Source: Isoptericola chiayiensis
Lineage (GTDB): Bacteria; Actinomycetota; Actinomycetes; Actinomycetales; Cellulomonadaceae
Length of the DNA stretch: 64,000 bases
Assembly (NCBI RefSeq): GCF_013149805.1
Contig: NZ_JABEZT010000001.1
Location: 612,153 to 676,152 of the forward strand
Direction: 5' to 3'
This document shows, one piece after another, positions 46,003-58,049 of this stretch. Position numbers and translations under genes: made by a program. Below the pieces are notes generated by a model. That model was given only the letters and a program-made list of their open reading frames with translations, was not told the DNA's origin and ran no database searches. Numbering within the stretch: the stretch's first letter is position 1; the number at the start of each line of letters is the position of its first letter.

Positions 46003-46042
46003 GGTTCTGTGGTTCATTACACGACTAATGAACCATAGAACC
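46003..46042. promoter_or_regulatory. Operator for the YtrA-like GntR
   Basis: GGTTCTGTGGTTCATTA (46003-46019) and TAATGAACCATAGAACC (46026-46042) are 17-base arms with one mismatch around CACGAC. It lies 23 bases before the regulator start, and the region is unusually AT-rich. Autorepression is the simplest reading. Confidence 0.78.
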
Positions 46043-46112
46043 TGAGGACCGTCAACCCTCGCTCACCCCACCCCGGCCCGCCGCCGACATCGGCATCGGC
46101 TTGACTGGTGCC

Positions 46113-46682
46113 ATGACCGAGCCGGTCGACACCTGGTCCAGCCTCGCGTTCGTCGTCGCGGGCCTGTGGGTGATCGTCCGACGACGGCACTCCGGCGACG
46201 GCGCCCCGTCACGCGCCGCAGCGCGCGCCCGGGCCGCGCTCGGCGTCCTGGCGATCGGCATCGGCGTCGGATCGGTCGTCCAGCACGGTCCCGCACCGTC
46301 GTGGAACCCGCTGGTGCACGACCCACCGTTGTTCGGCGCCTACGCCCTGGTCGCCGCCGACGCCGTAGCGGACCTCACCGGACGGTGGATGCGCACCTGG
46401 TGGTGGCTGGTCCCGACCCTCGTGGACCTGGCGCTCGCCGCCGTCGACCCGTGGGCGTCGGTCGTGGCGCAGGGCGTCGCCTCGGGGATCGCCGTCGTGC
46501 TGATCCTGCTGCGGGCGCTGGCCCGACCGGTGCTGCGCGCCCGGCTCGTGAGCGCCGTCGTCGTCCTCGGTGTCGGTGCGCTGGTCGGGTTCGTGGACCC
46601 GTGGGGGCACAGCGTGTGGCACGTGCTGGCCGCGACGGCCATCGTGGTCGCGGCACCTGCCGTCGGGGCGCGGCCGTCCTGA
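46113..46682 (+). CDS. CREST-like (alkaline ceramidase-type) membrane hydrolase
   Basis: Integral membrane protein of 189 residues. The pattern EPVDTWSSLAFVVAGL, VVQHGPAPSWNPLVHD and GHSVWHVLAATA matches the CREST family: conserved Ser in helix 1, His and Asp in the middle and a late His-x3-His. Such proteins include alkaline ceramidase and PAQR receptors. Substrate unknown. The start is ATG 46113. It is divergent from the gntR operon. Confidence 0.68.
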   Translation: MTEPVDTWSSLAFVVAGLWVIVRRRHSGDGAPSRAAARARAALGVLAIGIGVGSVVQHGPAPSWNPLVHDPPLFGAYALVAADAVADLTGRWMRTWWWLVPTLVDLALAAVDPWASVVAQGVASGIAVVLILLRALARPVLRARLVSAVVVLGVGALVGFVDPWGHSVWHVLAATAIVVAAPAVGARPS

Positions 46683-46712
46683 CCTGCGGCCGCTCCGCCG
46701 TCGGACACGACG

Positions 46713-46747
46713 GAGCCCGGGGCGAGCACGATGCTCACCCCGGGCTC
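46713..46747. terminator. Bidirectional terminator
   Basis: GAGCCCGGGGCGAGCA (46713-46728) pairs with TGCTCACCCCGGGCTC (46732-46747), with one mismatched position at the centre of the arms and a CGA turn. It lies between the convergent CREST-like and asd genes. Confidence 0.8.
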
Positions 46748-46768
46748 TGCGTGCTACCTGACCGAGAG

Positions 46769-46825
46769 GTTGCCTACCTCGGCGGAAGGTTGCCCATGTC
46801 GGCGGAGAGTTGCCTACCTCGCGGG
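46769..46825. repeat. Three 20-base direct repeats (GTTGCCTACCTCGGCGG)
   Basis: Copies start at 46769, 46789 and 46809, exactly 20 bases apart; the second reads GTTGCCCATGTCGGCGG. The shared TTGCC-N-A-N-N-TCGGC pattern also occurs at 7.59 kb. It lies between the terminator and the asd stop. No gene is present. Confidence 0.85.
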
Positions 46826-46830
46826 AGGGA

Positions 46831-49250
<2,420 letters not shown>

Positions 49251-49375
49251 GCATGCAACCTTTCTGTTGCCGGCCTCCGTCTCTTCCAACGGCCCGCCGG
49301 TTTCTTGTGTGTGCGCGCACCATCGTAGCGAGAGGGTCCGTCGCCCGGTGTAGCGGGCGTCACACGTGAGCAGCG

Positions 49376-50155
49376 CTACGCCGCGCCCGTGACGACGTCG
49401 TACCCGAGCTTGCAGATCAGCGCACCGACGACGACGACGAACACCACGCGCACGAACCCGCTTCCCTTGGCGACGGCCATCCGGGCGCCGACGTACCCCC
49501 CGATCAGGTTGGCGACACCCATCGCCAGTCCCAGGCCCCAGATCACGGCGCCGTGCGGGACGAAGAACAGCAGCGCCCCGAGGTTGGTGGCGAAGTTGAC
49601 GATCTTCGCCAGGGCCGACGCCGGCAGGAACGCGTACCCGAGGATGCTCACCAGCGAGATCACCAGGAACGTGCCGGTGCCCGGACCGAGCAGGCCGTCG
49701 TAGGCGCCGATCACCGCGCCGATGCCGGCGGCCGTCCACCGGTGCCGGTTGCCCTCCCAGCGCAGGTTGTCGTGCTGGCCGAGCTGCGGCTTCGCCACCG
49801 TGAAGACGGCGACGCCGATCAGGACCACCAGGATGATCGGCGTGAACAGCTCCGCGGGGATCTGCGTGGCCAGCGCCGCCCCGCCCGTGGCCCCGACCAG
49901 CGCCGCGACCGCCATCGGACCCGCCGTGGTCAGGTCCGGGTGCACCCGGCGGTAGTAGGTGATCGAGCTGACCGACGTGCCCATGATCGAACCCAGCTTG
50001 TTGGTGGCCAGCGCCTGGACCGGCGAGATGCCCGGCACGAGGAGCAGGGCGGGCAGCTGGATGAGGCCGCCTCCGCCGACGACGGCGTCCACCCAGCCGG
50101 CGGCGAGGCCCGCCAGGACGAGCAGCAGGACGGTCGTGAGGTCGAGTTCGAGCAC
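49376..50155 (-). CDS. TauE/SafE family anion permease
   Basis: Membrane protein of 259 residues with about eight helices. The family signature [20 protein letters not shown] near the N-terminus and [20 protein letters not shown] in the middle are complete. It probably transports sulfite or sulfonates, but no sulfur gene is nearby. It lies upstream of lysC. Confidence 0.9.
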   Translation of the reverse strand: MLELDLTTVLLLVLAGLAAGWVDAVVGGGGLIQLPALLLVPGISPVQALATNKLGSIMGTSVSSITYYRRVHPDLTTAGPMAVAALVGATGGAALATQIPAELFTPIILVVLIGVAVFTVAKPQLGQHDNLRWEGNRHRWTAAGIGAVIGAYDGLLGPGTGTFLVISLVSILGYAFLPASALAKIVNFATNLGALLFFVPHGAVIWGLGLAMGVANLIGGYVGARMAVAKGSGFVRVVFVVVVGALICKLGYDVVTGAA

Positions 50156-50190
50156 GAGGCGAATCGTCGCACGCCGGACGCCCCGGGCCC

Positions 50191-50261
50191 GACGCGACGA
50201 GCGTGCTGGCTTCTACCTCAATCCGCGTGGTTGAGGAAGAAGCCAGCACGCTCGTCGCGTC
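50191..50261. terminator. Long inverted repeat (31-base arms)
   Basis: GACGCGACGAGCGTGCTGGC and on to 50221 pairs with 50231-50261 with a single mismatch around TCCGCGTGG. It lies 10 bases after the stop of the beta-propeller gene and upstream of the TauE gene on the same strand, so it ends transcription of the former. No U-run follows. Confidence 0.82.
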
Positions 50262-50271
50262 CCGGGGAGGG

Positions 50272-52590
50272 TTACTTCACCCGGACGGTGAGGTCCTTCG
50301 AGCTCGTCGTGCCGAGGTCGTTGGCGAACACGATGCGGTACGTGTACCGCCCGGGCTCGCGGCCCTCGATCGGCACCTCGACGTGCTGGGCCGACGGCGT
50401 GGCAGCGGTGAGCTCGCCGGCCGCCACCTCGACGTCGTCCTCGAACAGGGTCCACGAGGTGGCGTTGGTGCCCCACCACAGGTCGGCGCTCACGGTGTAG
50501 TCCCCGTCGCGGTCGTGGTTGTCGTGGCTCAGCCGCGGGGCCGCGGGCGCGGCGCCGGTGACCCGGACCCGGTGCTCGTGGCAGGCAGTGGTACCGGCGG
50601 CGTTCACCAGCTCGCAGGTGTAGGTGTAGGTCCCGTCGGTGCGGCCGGCGAGGTCGAACTCGACGTGCTGCGCGGCCGGCGAGGCGTCGACCAGGTTGCG
50701 CGTCGCGACCACCTCGCCGTCCTCCAGGAGCCGCACCGAGGTGGCGTTCTGCCCCCACCACAGGTCGACGCTCACCGTGTACGACCCGCCGCGGATGCCG
50801 TCGTGAGCGTTGTCGTCGCTGATCGCCCCACGTGCCGGGGCCTCGGTCGGCGCGGGGCCGTCGATCGCGAAGAGCGTCGTCGAACCGGAGACCTCGTTGC
50901 CGACGGCGAGCATCGGCTCACCGGTGGGCGAGTCGGCCGCGGCGACGAACGCCAGGCCCTCGGCCCCCAGGTCACCGGCAGCGGCCACCGTCTCCGCCGG
51001 GTCGGCGCCGTCGTCGATCGCGTCCTCGGCCGAGACCGAGAAGTCACGGTTGTTGACGTACTGGACGAACTCCGCGTCGGCCGGGTCGGTGATGTCGTAG
51101 ACCATGATGCCGCCGACGCGCTCGAGCCCCACGAACACGTAGGTGCGACCGTCGACCTCGCCGATCGCCATGTTCTCCGGCTCGGGCCCCTTGGCGTCGG
51201 AACGCGACTCGAACGAGGACTCGCCGTGGTCGGAGTTGAAGTTCTCCGGCGCCGCCTGCGCGGTGATCTGCTCGAAGTCGTCGCCCGAGTCGAAGACCTG
51301 CTCACCGTCGGTGGTCCAGATCGAGAACGACCGCCCGCCGAACGCGTACAGCTCGGAGTAGCACTCGCCGTCGGCCCGCAGCCCGGAGGCGATGGACACG
51401 TCGAGACGGCCCAGGTCGGCGTCGTCGGTGCGGTCGGCCGCCGGGTGGTCGGCGCAGATCGGCGCGAGGCCGTCGTCGCCGAGGTCCTTGATGCGCGCCG
51501 GCTCCTCGTAGTCGCCGAACTCCCGGGCGTCGCCCTCGTTGGCGGTCACCAGGTAGGTCTCGCCGCCGGCGGAGAACGCGTTGATGCCGTCCGGCAGGTA
51601 GAGGCCCTGGACGGGCACGGTGCGGATGTCGATCACGCCCTCCCCGTCCGGACCGTCCTCGTCGGACGGGTCGATGCCCTGCCCCTCGAGGGAGAAGTCC
51701 TTGGCGCCGAGCGGCCAGATCTCGGTGACCTCGGCGGCATCCAGGTCGACGACGGCGACGGCGTTGGCCTCCTGCAGCACCGCGTAGGCGGTGGTCGAGT
51801 CGGCCGAGACGGCGACGTACTCGGGCTCCAGGTTCCGCGAGACCGGTTGGTCCGTGCCCTCGATCCCGGCGAAGACGCGCACGCCGTCGGGCAGCGCGCC
51901 GTCCTCGAAGGCGTGGAAGTCGGCGATGCGCACGGCCTCCTGCTCGGGCGCCTCGACGGCGGCCGGCAGGTCGACGACGGCGACGTCTCCCTCCGGGTCG
52001 ACCGTGTAGTCGTCGTTCGGCTCACCCTCGTCGGCGACGACGGCGCGCGCCCCGTCCGGCGTGACGGTCACCATGTCGGGCAGGGCCCCGACGCGGACAG
52101 CCCCCAGCGCGGTGCCGTCGCCGGCGGCGTCGAAGAACACGAGCCAGCCGGCGTCGGCCTTGACGTCGGACTCCACGGCGACGGCGACGAGCCCGTCGGC
52201 CCGCACGGCCACGGAGTTCGCGACGGCCCCGGCGGGCACGGTGGTGCCGTCGTCGGCCATGACACCGGTGGTCTGCAGCGCGAAGAGCTTCGACGGCGCG
52301 GACGGGTCGGCGACGTCGAGGACGGTCACCTCACCGGCGTGCGCGTTCACCGAGAACAGGCGCTGCGAGCCGCCGTGGTAGGCGACGATCTCGGCGCCGG
52401 ACTCGTCGAACAGCCCGGTCTCGTAGCTGCCGAGGGGGCGCAGGTCGAGGGCGGCGTCGTCGGCGGTGACGACCACCGGGTCGTCGACGACGGACGCGGA
52501 CGCGGGGACGGCGGCGACGGTGCCGCACAGGGTCAGGCCGAGCGCGGCGGCGCCGACGCGGGAGAGGGGATGGTGGCCACGAGCGGGCAC
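50272..52590 (-). CDS. Secreted choice-of-anchor I beta-propeller protein
   Basis: Exported protein of 772 residues. Signal peptide [20 protein letters not shown] then PASA follows GTG 52590 (GGAGGAACCC upstream). A long propeller has repeated [26 protein letters not shown] and [20 protein letters not shown] motifs typical of choice-of-anchor I proteins. The C-terminus holds two copies of a beta-sandwich: [20 protein letters not shown] and [20 protein letters not shown], resembling accessory domains of actinobacterial glycoside hydrolases. Function unknown; surface binding is inferred. Confidence 0.83.
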   Translation of the reverse strand: MPARGHHPLSRVGAAALGLTLCGTVAAVPASASVVDDPVVVTADDAALDLRPLGSYETGLFDESGAEIVAYHGGSQRLFSVNAHAGEVTVLDVADPSAPSKLFALQTTGVMADDGTTVPAGAVANSVAVRADGLVAVAVESDVKADAGWLVFFDAAGDGTALGAVRVGALPDMVTVTPDGARAVVADEGEPNDDYTVDPEGDVAVVDLPAAVEAPEQEAVRIADFHAFEDGALPDGVRVFAGIEGTDQPVSRNLEPEYVAVSADSTTAYAVLQEANAVAVVDLDAAEVTEIWPLGAKDFSLEGQGIDPSDEDGPDGEGVIDIRTVPVQGLYLPDGINAFSAGGETYLVTANEGDAREFGDYEEPARIKDLGDDGLAPICADHPAADRTDDADLGRLDVSIASGLRADGECYSELYAFGGRSFSIWTTDGEQVFDSGDDFEQITAQAAPENFNSDHGESSFESRSDAKGPEPENMAIGEVDGRTYVFVGLERVGGIMVYDITDPADAEFVQYVNNRDFSVSAEDAIDDGADPAETVAAAGDLGAEGLAFVAAADSPTGEPMLAVGNEVSGSTTLFAIDGPAPTEAPARGAISDDNAHDGIRGGSYTVSVDLWWGQNATSVRLLEDGEVVATRNLVDASPAAQHVEFDLAGRTDGTYTYTCELVNAAGTTACHEHRVRVTGAAPAAPRLSHDNHDRDGDYTVSADLWWGTNATSWTLFEDDVEVAAGELTAATPSAQHVEVPIEGREPGRYTYRIVFANDLGTTSSKDLTVRVK

Positions 52591-52710
52591 GGGTTCCTCC
52601 GCAGGTCAGGAGTCAGGTCGCGCCGCACGCTATGGCGTCCGGGTAGCGCTCTCCCGCCCGCAGGGTGAACCGGTGGTGTCCGCGTGGTGACGGGTCGACC
52701 GAGGGGGCGG

Positions 52711-53289
52711 TCAGGCGTGCAAGGCGTCGTACTCCGCCTCGGCCGCGACGTCGTCGTCGACGTCGAGGCGCAGGTGCGCGAGCACGCCCTGCAGCACGCG
52801 CAGGGCCGACGACGCCCGCTCGCCCCAGATCGACAGGTAGCTGAACTGCCACCACCACAGGCCCTCGAGCTCGTGCCCGTCGTCGTAGTGCTGCAGCCCC
52901 TTGGCGACCTCCGCCGCGACGCAGGCGAGGTCACCCGATACCGTCGCGGAGGCGACCTCGCTGCTCAGCACCGGGTCGGACACCTCGACGTAGTCGTCGA
53001 ACCCGTCGAACATCTGGGCCAGCGCGGTCCGCAAGGGGTCGACGTCGGTCTCCCGGCCGGCGTCGGGCTCGAACCGCTCGACGGGGACGACGTCGACGAT
53101 CGCCGCGAGCCGGGCGCCGGCGGAGAGCAGGTCGGACGTGGCCAGGAGCAGCAGCGACAGCTCGGCGCCGGGGAACCCGCCCGAGGCGACCTGCGTCGTC
53201 GTCGACAGGAACGTGCGGGCCTGGGTCGACATCTGCTGGGCGACCTCGCTCAGCTCGGAGTCGGCGGCGATCTCTGGCACGGTCCTCAC
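52711..53289 (-). CDS. DUF5063 family protein
   Basis: Soluble protein of 192 residues. The middle and end (AELSLLLLATSDLLSAGARL, YDDGHELEGLWWWQFSYLSI) are typical of DUF5063, found beside recR in many actinobacteria. GTG 53289 is chosen with CAGGACAG upstream; GTG 53280 also fits. Function unknown; the gene order recR-DUF5063-lysC-asd is conserved although two genes are inserted here. No feature seen in the 120 bases downstream. Confidence 0.82.
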   Translation of the reverse strand: MRTVPEIAADSELSEVAQQMSTQARTFLSTTTQVASGGFPGAELSLLLLATSDLLSAGARLAAIVDVVPVERFEPDAGRETDVDPLRTALAQMFDGFDDYVEVSDPVLSSEVASATVSGDLACVAAEVAKGLQHYDDGHELEGLWWWQFSYLSIWGERASSALRVLQGVLAHLRLDVDDDVAAEAEYDALHA

Positions 53290-53406
53290 CTGTCCTGTCG
53301 TGACCGCGGCCGGACGACCGCGCGCTCCCAGTCTCACCCGAAGGGAGCCCGAGGCGCCAGACGGGCCACGGACGGGGCGGCCACGGGGGCCGCCCGCCCG
53401 GCGGGA

Positions 53407-54006
53407 TCACGCGCCGACGACGCGCCGCCCCTCGAAGGCGCGACCGAGCGTGACCTCGTCCGCGTACTCCAGGTCACCGCCCACCGGGAGCCCGGAAGCG
53501 AGCCGCGACACCGTGACACCCATCGGCCCGATGAGCCGCGACAGGTAGGTCGCCGTGGCCTCCCCCTCGACGTTCGGGTCGGTGGCGATGATGACCTCGT
53601 TGACCGCGCCGTCGGCCAGCCGCGACATGAGCTCGCTGATCCGCAGGTCGTCGGGGCCGACGTTGTCCAGCGGGTTGATGGCCCCGCCGAGCACGTGGTA
53701 CTTGCCGCGGAACTCGCGGGTGCGCTCGATGGCGACGACGTCCTTCGGTTCCTCGACGACGCAGATCACCTCGTCGCTGCGGCGCGGGTCGGCGCACACG
53801 CGGCAGGTGGCCGACTCGGCGACGTTCCCGCACGTCTCGCAGAACTGCACACGCGCCTTGACCTCCGTGAGCGCGTCAGCGAGCCGCCGCACGTCCGCGG
53901 CGTCCGCGGCGAGCAGGTGGAACGCGATGCGCTGCGCGCTCTTCGGCCCGACGCCGGGCAACCGGCCGAGCTCGTCGATCAGGTCCTGGACCGCACCTTC
54001 GTACAC
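53407..54006 (-). CDS. recR: Recombination protein RecR
   Basis: Recombination mediator of 199 residues acting with RecF/RecO to load RecA. Helix-hairpin-helix [20 protein letters not shown], zinc finger [19 protein letters not shown] and a Toprim core ([34 protein letters not shown]) are all intact. GTG 54006. Usually it follows ybaB and dnaX; here they are separated. Confidence 0.96.
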   Translation of the reverse strand: MYEGAVQDLIDELGRLPGVGPKSAQRIAFHLLAADAADVRRLADALTEVKARVQFCETCGNVAESATCRVCADPRRSDEVICVVEEPKDVVAIERTREFRGKYHVLGGAINPLDNVGPDDLRISELMSRLADGAVNEVIIATDPNVEGEATATYLSRLIGPMGVTVSRLASGLPVGGDLEYADEVTLGRAFEGRRVVGA

Positions 54007-54045
54007 CCGCTCAGCCTACGGCCCGCCGGGGACAGCCGGGCGCCG

Positions 54046-54651
54046 TCAGACCCAGCCCTTGCTGCGCGCCAGCCGCACGGCCTCGTGCCGGTTCGTCACA
54101 CCGAGCTTCGCCACCGCCGAGGACAGGTAGTTGCGGACCGTGCCCGGTGCGAGCGCCGCCCGCTGGGCGATCTCCTCGACGCGGGCGCCGTCGGCGGCCA
54201 GCTCGAGGACGTCGGCCTCCCGCGGGGTCAGCGGCGACTCCCCCGCCGCGATGGCGTCGGCGGCCAGCTCGGGGTCGACGTACCGGCCGCCGTCGGCGAC
54301 CTGCCGGACCGCCGCGGCGAGCACGGCGGCGGACGCCGTCTTGGGCAGGAAGCCGCGCACGCCCACCCCGAGAGCCTTCTTCAGGTAGCCCGGCCGGCCG
54401 TGGCCGGTCACGATCACCACCCCGCAGCCCGGCACCTCGCGGCGCAGCGCCTCGGCCACCTCGATGCCGTCCGCTCCCGGCATCTGCAGGTCCAGGACGG
54501 CGACGTCAGGCTGCTCGCGGCGCAGCACCGCGAGCGCCTCCGTCCCGCTGCCGGCCACGGCGACGACGTCGAGGTCGTCCTCCAGGTCGAGGAGCTGGGC
54601 GACGGCATCGCGGATGAGGGTCTCGTCGTCGGCCAGGACGATGCGGATCAC
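54046..54651 (-). CDS. NarL-family response regulator
   Basis: Regulator of 201 residues. The receiver has DDE near the start and the phospho-acceptor Asp in VAVLDLQMPGADGIEVAE. The LuxR-type DNA-binding domain is LTPREADVLELAADGARVEE with RNYLSSAVAKLGVTNRHEAV. It overlaps the kinase gene by ATGA. Targets unknown. Confidence 0.93.
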   Translation of the reverse strand: MIRIVLADDETLIRDAVAQLLDLEDDLDVVAVAGSGTEALAVLRREQPDVAVLDLQMPGADGIEVAEALRREVPGCGVVIVTGHGRPGYLKKALGVGVRGFLPKTASAAVLAAAVRQVADGGRYVDPELAADAIAAGESPLTPREADVLELAADGARVEEIAQRAALAPGTVRNYLSSAVAKLGVTNRHEAVRLARSKGWV

Positions 54652-55904
54652 GGACGACCTCCGGGTGTCGGGACGCTGGCGAGGAGGGTGAATCGGTCAC
54701 CCGAACGCGTCGTGTCGAGGGTGCCGCCGACGGCGGCGAGCCGTTCGCGCAGCCCGGCGATCCCGGTGCCGTCGGAGGTGGTCGGACCGGGGGTGCCGTC
54801 GTCGGACCGGCCGCCGTCGCGGTCGTCGACGCCGTCGTTGACGAGGTGCAGCCGGGCCGCCCCGTCGGTCACGTCGAGGCGGATGTCGCACTCCCGGGCC
54901 CGCGAGTGCCGCACCACGTTGGTGACGCCCTCGCGCACCACCCAGGCGAAGGCCTCCTGCTGCGACGGGACGAGGGCGGGCACGTCCCCGACGACGCGCA
55001 CCGCGATCCCGGCGGCACGCAGCACCGACCGGGCGCCGGCGAGCTCGGTGGCCAGGTCGGGCGCCCGGTAGCCGGCGACGACGCCGCGCACCTCCCGCAG
55101 GGACTCCTGGGCGAGGACGCGGACCTGGTCCATCTCGTCGGCGGCACGGGTGTCCCCGCGTCGCGCCAGCGCGGCGGACAGGTCGCTCTTGACGGCGACG
55201 GCGGACAGGGCGCGGCCGACCACGTCGTGCATGTCGCGGGCGATGCGCAGGCGTTCCTCGGCGACGGCGAGCCGTCCGGCCACCGCGCGGGACTCCTCGA
55301 GCTCGCGCACCACCTCGAGCACCCACATGGACAGGCGGACCGTGCCGGCCCAGAAGAGCGCGAGGAGGAAGGTGCCGAACGCGACGGTGATGCTGCTCGA
55401 CACGCTCAGTCCGGCGACGATCCGGACGATCGCGGTGATGGCCGCCGGCACCAGGGCGGCCACGGTGAGCGGCTTGATGCCGAACCCGGTGGCCAGCGCG
55501 CCCAGCGTGCCCGCCGCGCAGACGGCGATCGTGATGGACCGGGGGTCCAGGCCGATCCACTCGGGGGACGCCTGCGGCAGCACGAGCAGAGCGAGCACGG
55601 TGACGACGACGGCTGCCGCCACGGTCGCGACGACGACGGGCCGCCACCGGCCCCGGAGGACCAAGGGTTGGGAGAAACCGACGTGCACGGTCGCGAAGCA
55701 CAGCGCCATGTGCCCGAGGGCGGCCACCAGCAGCGCCCCGGCACCGCCGACGCTCGGTGGCGTCCCGTTCTGGGACAGCGCCGCGACCGCGTAGAGGTAG
55801 AAGAAGCCCTCGAGGGGGACGAACGTGTAGAGCGTGATCCGCGTGTACAGCTCGACGCCGCGGACCCCGCCGGCCAGCGTCGGGGCAGGTCGACCGGTGG
55901 TCAT
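54648..55904 (-). CDS. NarL-type sensor histidine kinase
   Basis: Membrane kinase of 418 residues. Five or six N-terminal helices (ITLYTFVPLEGFFYLYAVAA, LLVAALGHMALCFATVHVGF) precede the HisKA_3 box RIARDMHDVVGRALSAVAV with the phospho-His. The ATPase part has VREGVTNVVRHSRARE and GTGIAGLRERLAAVGG. ATG 55904 follows AGGGTGA. It pairs with the following response regulator. Confidence 0.92.
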   Translation of the reverse strand: MTTGRPAPTLAGGVRGVELYTRITLYTFVPLEGFFYLYAVAALSQNGTPPSVGGAGALLVAALGHMALCFATVHVGFSQPLVLRGRWRPVVVATVAAAVVVTVLALLVLPQASPEWIGLDPRSITIAVCAAGTLGALATGFGIKPLTVAALVPAAITAIVRIVAGLSVSSSITVAFGTFLLALFWAGTVRLSMWVLEVVRELEESRAVAGRLAVAEERLRIARDMHDVVGRALSAVAVKSDLSAALARRGDTRAADEMDQVRVLAQESLREVRGVVAGYRAPDLATELAGARSVLRAAGIAVRVVGDVPALVPSQQEAFAWVVREGVTNVVRHSRARECDIRLDVTDGAARLHLVNDGVDDRDGGRSDDGTPGPTTSDGTGIAGLRERLAAVGGTLDTTRSGDRFTLLASVPTPGGRP

Positions 55905-56056
55905 GGCGTCACCCTGCCACGTGGTCGTCTCGGTCCTGGTCACCTGTGCAGTCTGTCGCGGCCACGGCGGCGCGGGTAGTGCGGGCCCTCACGGCCCGGC
56001 ATGAGGTCCGCACGGCCCGCCGGTGACATCTGTCATGGTCGGGAACGGCTGGCGCC

Positions 56057-57595
56057 TCAGACGCCCAGCCCGGTGGCGCGCAGCAGCGCGGTGGGTCCGA
56101 ACGACACGTTCTGGTCGACCGCCACCTCGACGTGGCGGCCCTCGCCGTCCCCGCCGAAAACGAGCTCGATCTCCAGCGCGAACGGGGTGCCGCGCCACAG
56201 CAGCCGGAGGGCGAGGGTGTCGTGGTCGGTCCACGCGGCGGCCCCGGCGACGTCGACCGCCTCACCCGCCAGCTCCACCTGGCTCGTCGTCCAGCGCCCG
56301 ACACCGCAGCGGACCTCGTGCCACGGTTCGCCCTCGTCGGTGGTCCAGGCGAGGGCGATCTGTGCACCGTGGTGCCGCACCGCCACCGCGTGCCAGCGCA
56401 GCAGCTCGCGGCCGTGGTCGTCGGGACTGCCGGGGCCGGGTTCGTCCCCGTGCCCGGTCGGCGGCTCGACGGCGTGGTCGGCCAGCACGAACGTGGAGCC
56501 CTCGACCAGGGCGGCCATCATGGTGGACGCCGCTCCCTGCGGCAGGTCGACGGCCAGGGTGTCGTCCGGCGTCCACGGCGCGCCCGACGACGTGCCCGCC
56601 GGGCTGCTGCCGTCCGCCGGGGTGCCGCCGTCGGACATCTGCTGCAGGGCGTCGAGGACCGCGACGAGCTCGGTCTCGGTGTCGGTGGTGCCGCTGGTCA
56701 GCACGACCACCGCGTCCAGGGCGGGCGCCACCACGCAGAACTGGCCGAACGCGCCGTCGGCCCGGTAGGCGTCGTGACGGCACCGCCAGAACTGGTAGCC
56801 GTAGCCCTGCTCCCAGTCGGGCTTCTCGTCGGGCCCGTTCGGCACCTGGGCGGCCGTCATCTCGTCCACCCAGGCCCCCGGCACCAGCTGTTCGGAGCCC
56901 CAGCGCCCGCGCTGCAGCCACAGCTGCCCGAGCACCGCGAGCTGTTCGGTGGTCAGGGTCAGCCCGTACCCACCGACGTCGATGCCGCGCGGGCACTGCT
57001 CCCACGTGGCGCCGGTGATGCCGAGCGGCGCGAGCAGTCGCGGCGTGAGCCAGTCGAGCAGGCGCTCCCCCGTCAGGCGGTGCAGGATCGCGGACAGCAG
57101 GTAGGTGGCGCCCGTGTTGTAGACGAAGCGGGTGCCGGGCGTGTGCAGCACGGGGGCGGCGAGGATGTCCCGGGCCCAGCTGGTGCCGGGCTTGCGCAGG
57201 TTGCGCAGCGTGAAGTTCATCGTGTCCGTGCCGTGCCCGCTGGTCATGGTCAGCAGGTCCCGCACCGTCATGGCGGCCAGGTGCTCGCCGGGGTCCGACG
57301 GCGCGTCGTCCGGCAGCAGGTCGACCACACGGTCCGCGGTGGTCAGCAGGCCCTCGGCGACGGCGATCCCGACGGCCGTCGCCGTGACCGACTTGGACAC
57401 CGAGAACATGCGGTGCGGCTCCTCGGCGCGGAACGGGTCCCACCAGGCCTCGGCGACCACGGCGCCGTGGCGCAGCACCATCAGGCTGTGCACGTCCCGG
57501 ACCTGGTCGAGCTGGCCGACCAGCCGTGCCAGCACGGCAGGGTCGACGCCGTGGGCGGCGGGGTCGGTGCGGGGCAGCAGGTGCGTCGTCGTCAC
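56057..57595 (-). CDS. Serine hydrolase (beta-lactamase family, class C-like)
   Basis: Protein of 512 residues. The active motif is MFSVSKSVTATAVGIAVAEG with Ser-x-x-Lys, and Tyr-x-Asn-like YNTGATYLLSAILHRL lies downstream. A C-terminal 150-residue beta-sandwich follows. No signal peptide. GTG 57595 is 4 bases after the NUDIX stop. The likely substrate is an ester or D-amino peptide; unknown. Confidence 0.85.
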   Translation of the reverse strand: MTTTHLLPRTDPAAHGVDPAVLARLVGQLDQVRDVHSLMVLRHGAVVAEAWWDPFRAEEPHRMFSVSKSVTATAVGIAVAEGLLTTADRVVDLLPDDAPSDPGEHLAAMTVRDLLTMTSGHGTDTMNFTLRNLRKPGTSWARDILAAPVLHTPGTRFVYNTGATYLLSAILHRLTGERLLDWLTPRLLAPLGITGATWEQCPRGIDVGGYGLTLTTEQLAVLGQLWLQRGRWGSEQLVPGAWVDEMTAAQVPNGPDEKPDWEQGYGYQFWRCRHDAYRADGAFGQFCVVAPALDAVVVLTSGTTDTETELVAVLDALQQMSDGGTPADGSSPAGTSSGAPWTPDDTLAVDLPQGAASTMMAALVEGSTFVLADHAVEPPTGHGDEPGPGSPDDHGRELLRWHAVAVRHHGAQIALAWTTDEGEPWHEVRCGVGRWTTSQVELAGEAVDVAGAAAWTDHDTLALRLLWRGTPFALEIELVFGGDGEGRHVEVAVDQNVSFGPTALLRATGLGV

Positions 57596-57599
57596 GACG

Positions 57600-58049
57600 T
57601 CAGTCTGCCCGACCCGCCGGACTGCTCGCCGCCGCCAGCAGGTCCACCGACAGCGCCGCGACCGGGTGCGTCGTCACCGGTGCGGCCGGATCGACCCACA
57701 CCAGCTCGGCGAGCTCGGCGCGCGGCTCGGGCTCGAAGCCGTCGGGGATGTCGACCGCGAACACGTGCGCGTCGACGACGTGGTCGGGTTCGTTGGCGGC
57801 GACGGCGTGCCGGCGTCCCAGGGCACGCAGCTCCTGCGGCCGGATCGTCAGCCCGATCTCCTCGGCGCACTCGCGCACGAGCGCGTCCCGCGGGTCCTCG
57901 CCGGCTTCGATCTTGCCGCCGACCTGCATGAACGCCGTCGTCCCACGCTTGCGCACGAGGAGCTGACGGCCGTCACGCTCGATCACGGCGGCCACGATGT
58001 GCAGCGTCGTCGGAGGTGTCGTGGGTGCGGGGGTCGTCTCACTCGTCAC
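57600..58049 (-). CDS. NUDIX hydrolase
   Basis: Soluble protein of 149 residues with an intact Nudix box GKIEAGEDPRDALVRECAEE, then IGL. It may clear damaged nucleotides. GTG 58049 overlaps the dnaX stop as GTGA, so it is coupled to dnaX. Confidence 0.92.
   Translation of the reverse strand: MTSETTPAPTTPPTTLHIVAAVIERDGRQLLVRKRGTTAFMQVGGKIEAGEDPRDALVRECAEEIGLTIRPQELRALGRRHAVAANEPDHVVDAHVFAVDIPDGFEPEPRAELAELVWVDPAAPVTTHPVAALSVDLLAAASSPAGRAD

Noticed and set aside
46769..46825. Possible CRISPR array
   Set aside because: Repeats of 17 bases with three-base gaps and only three copies.
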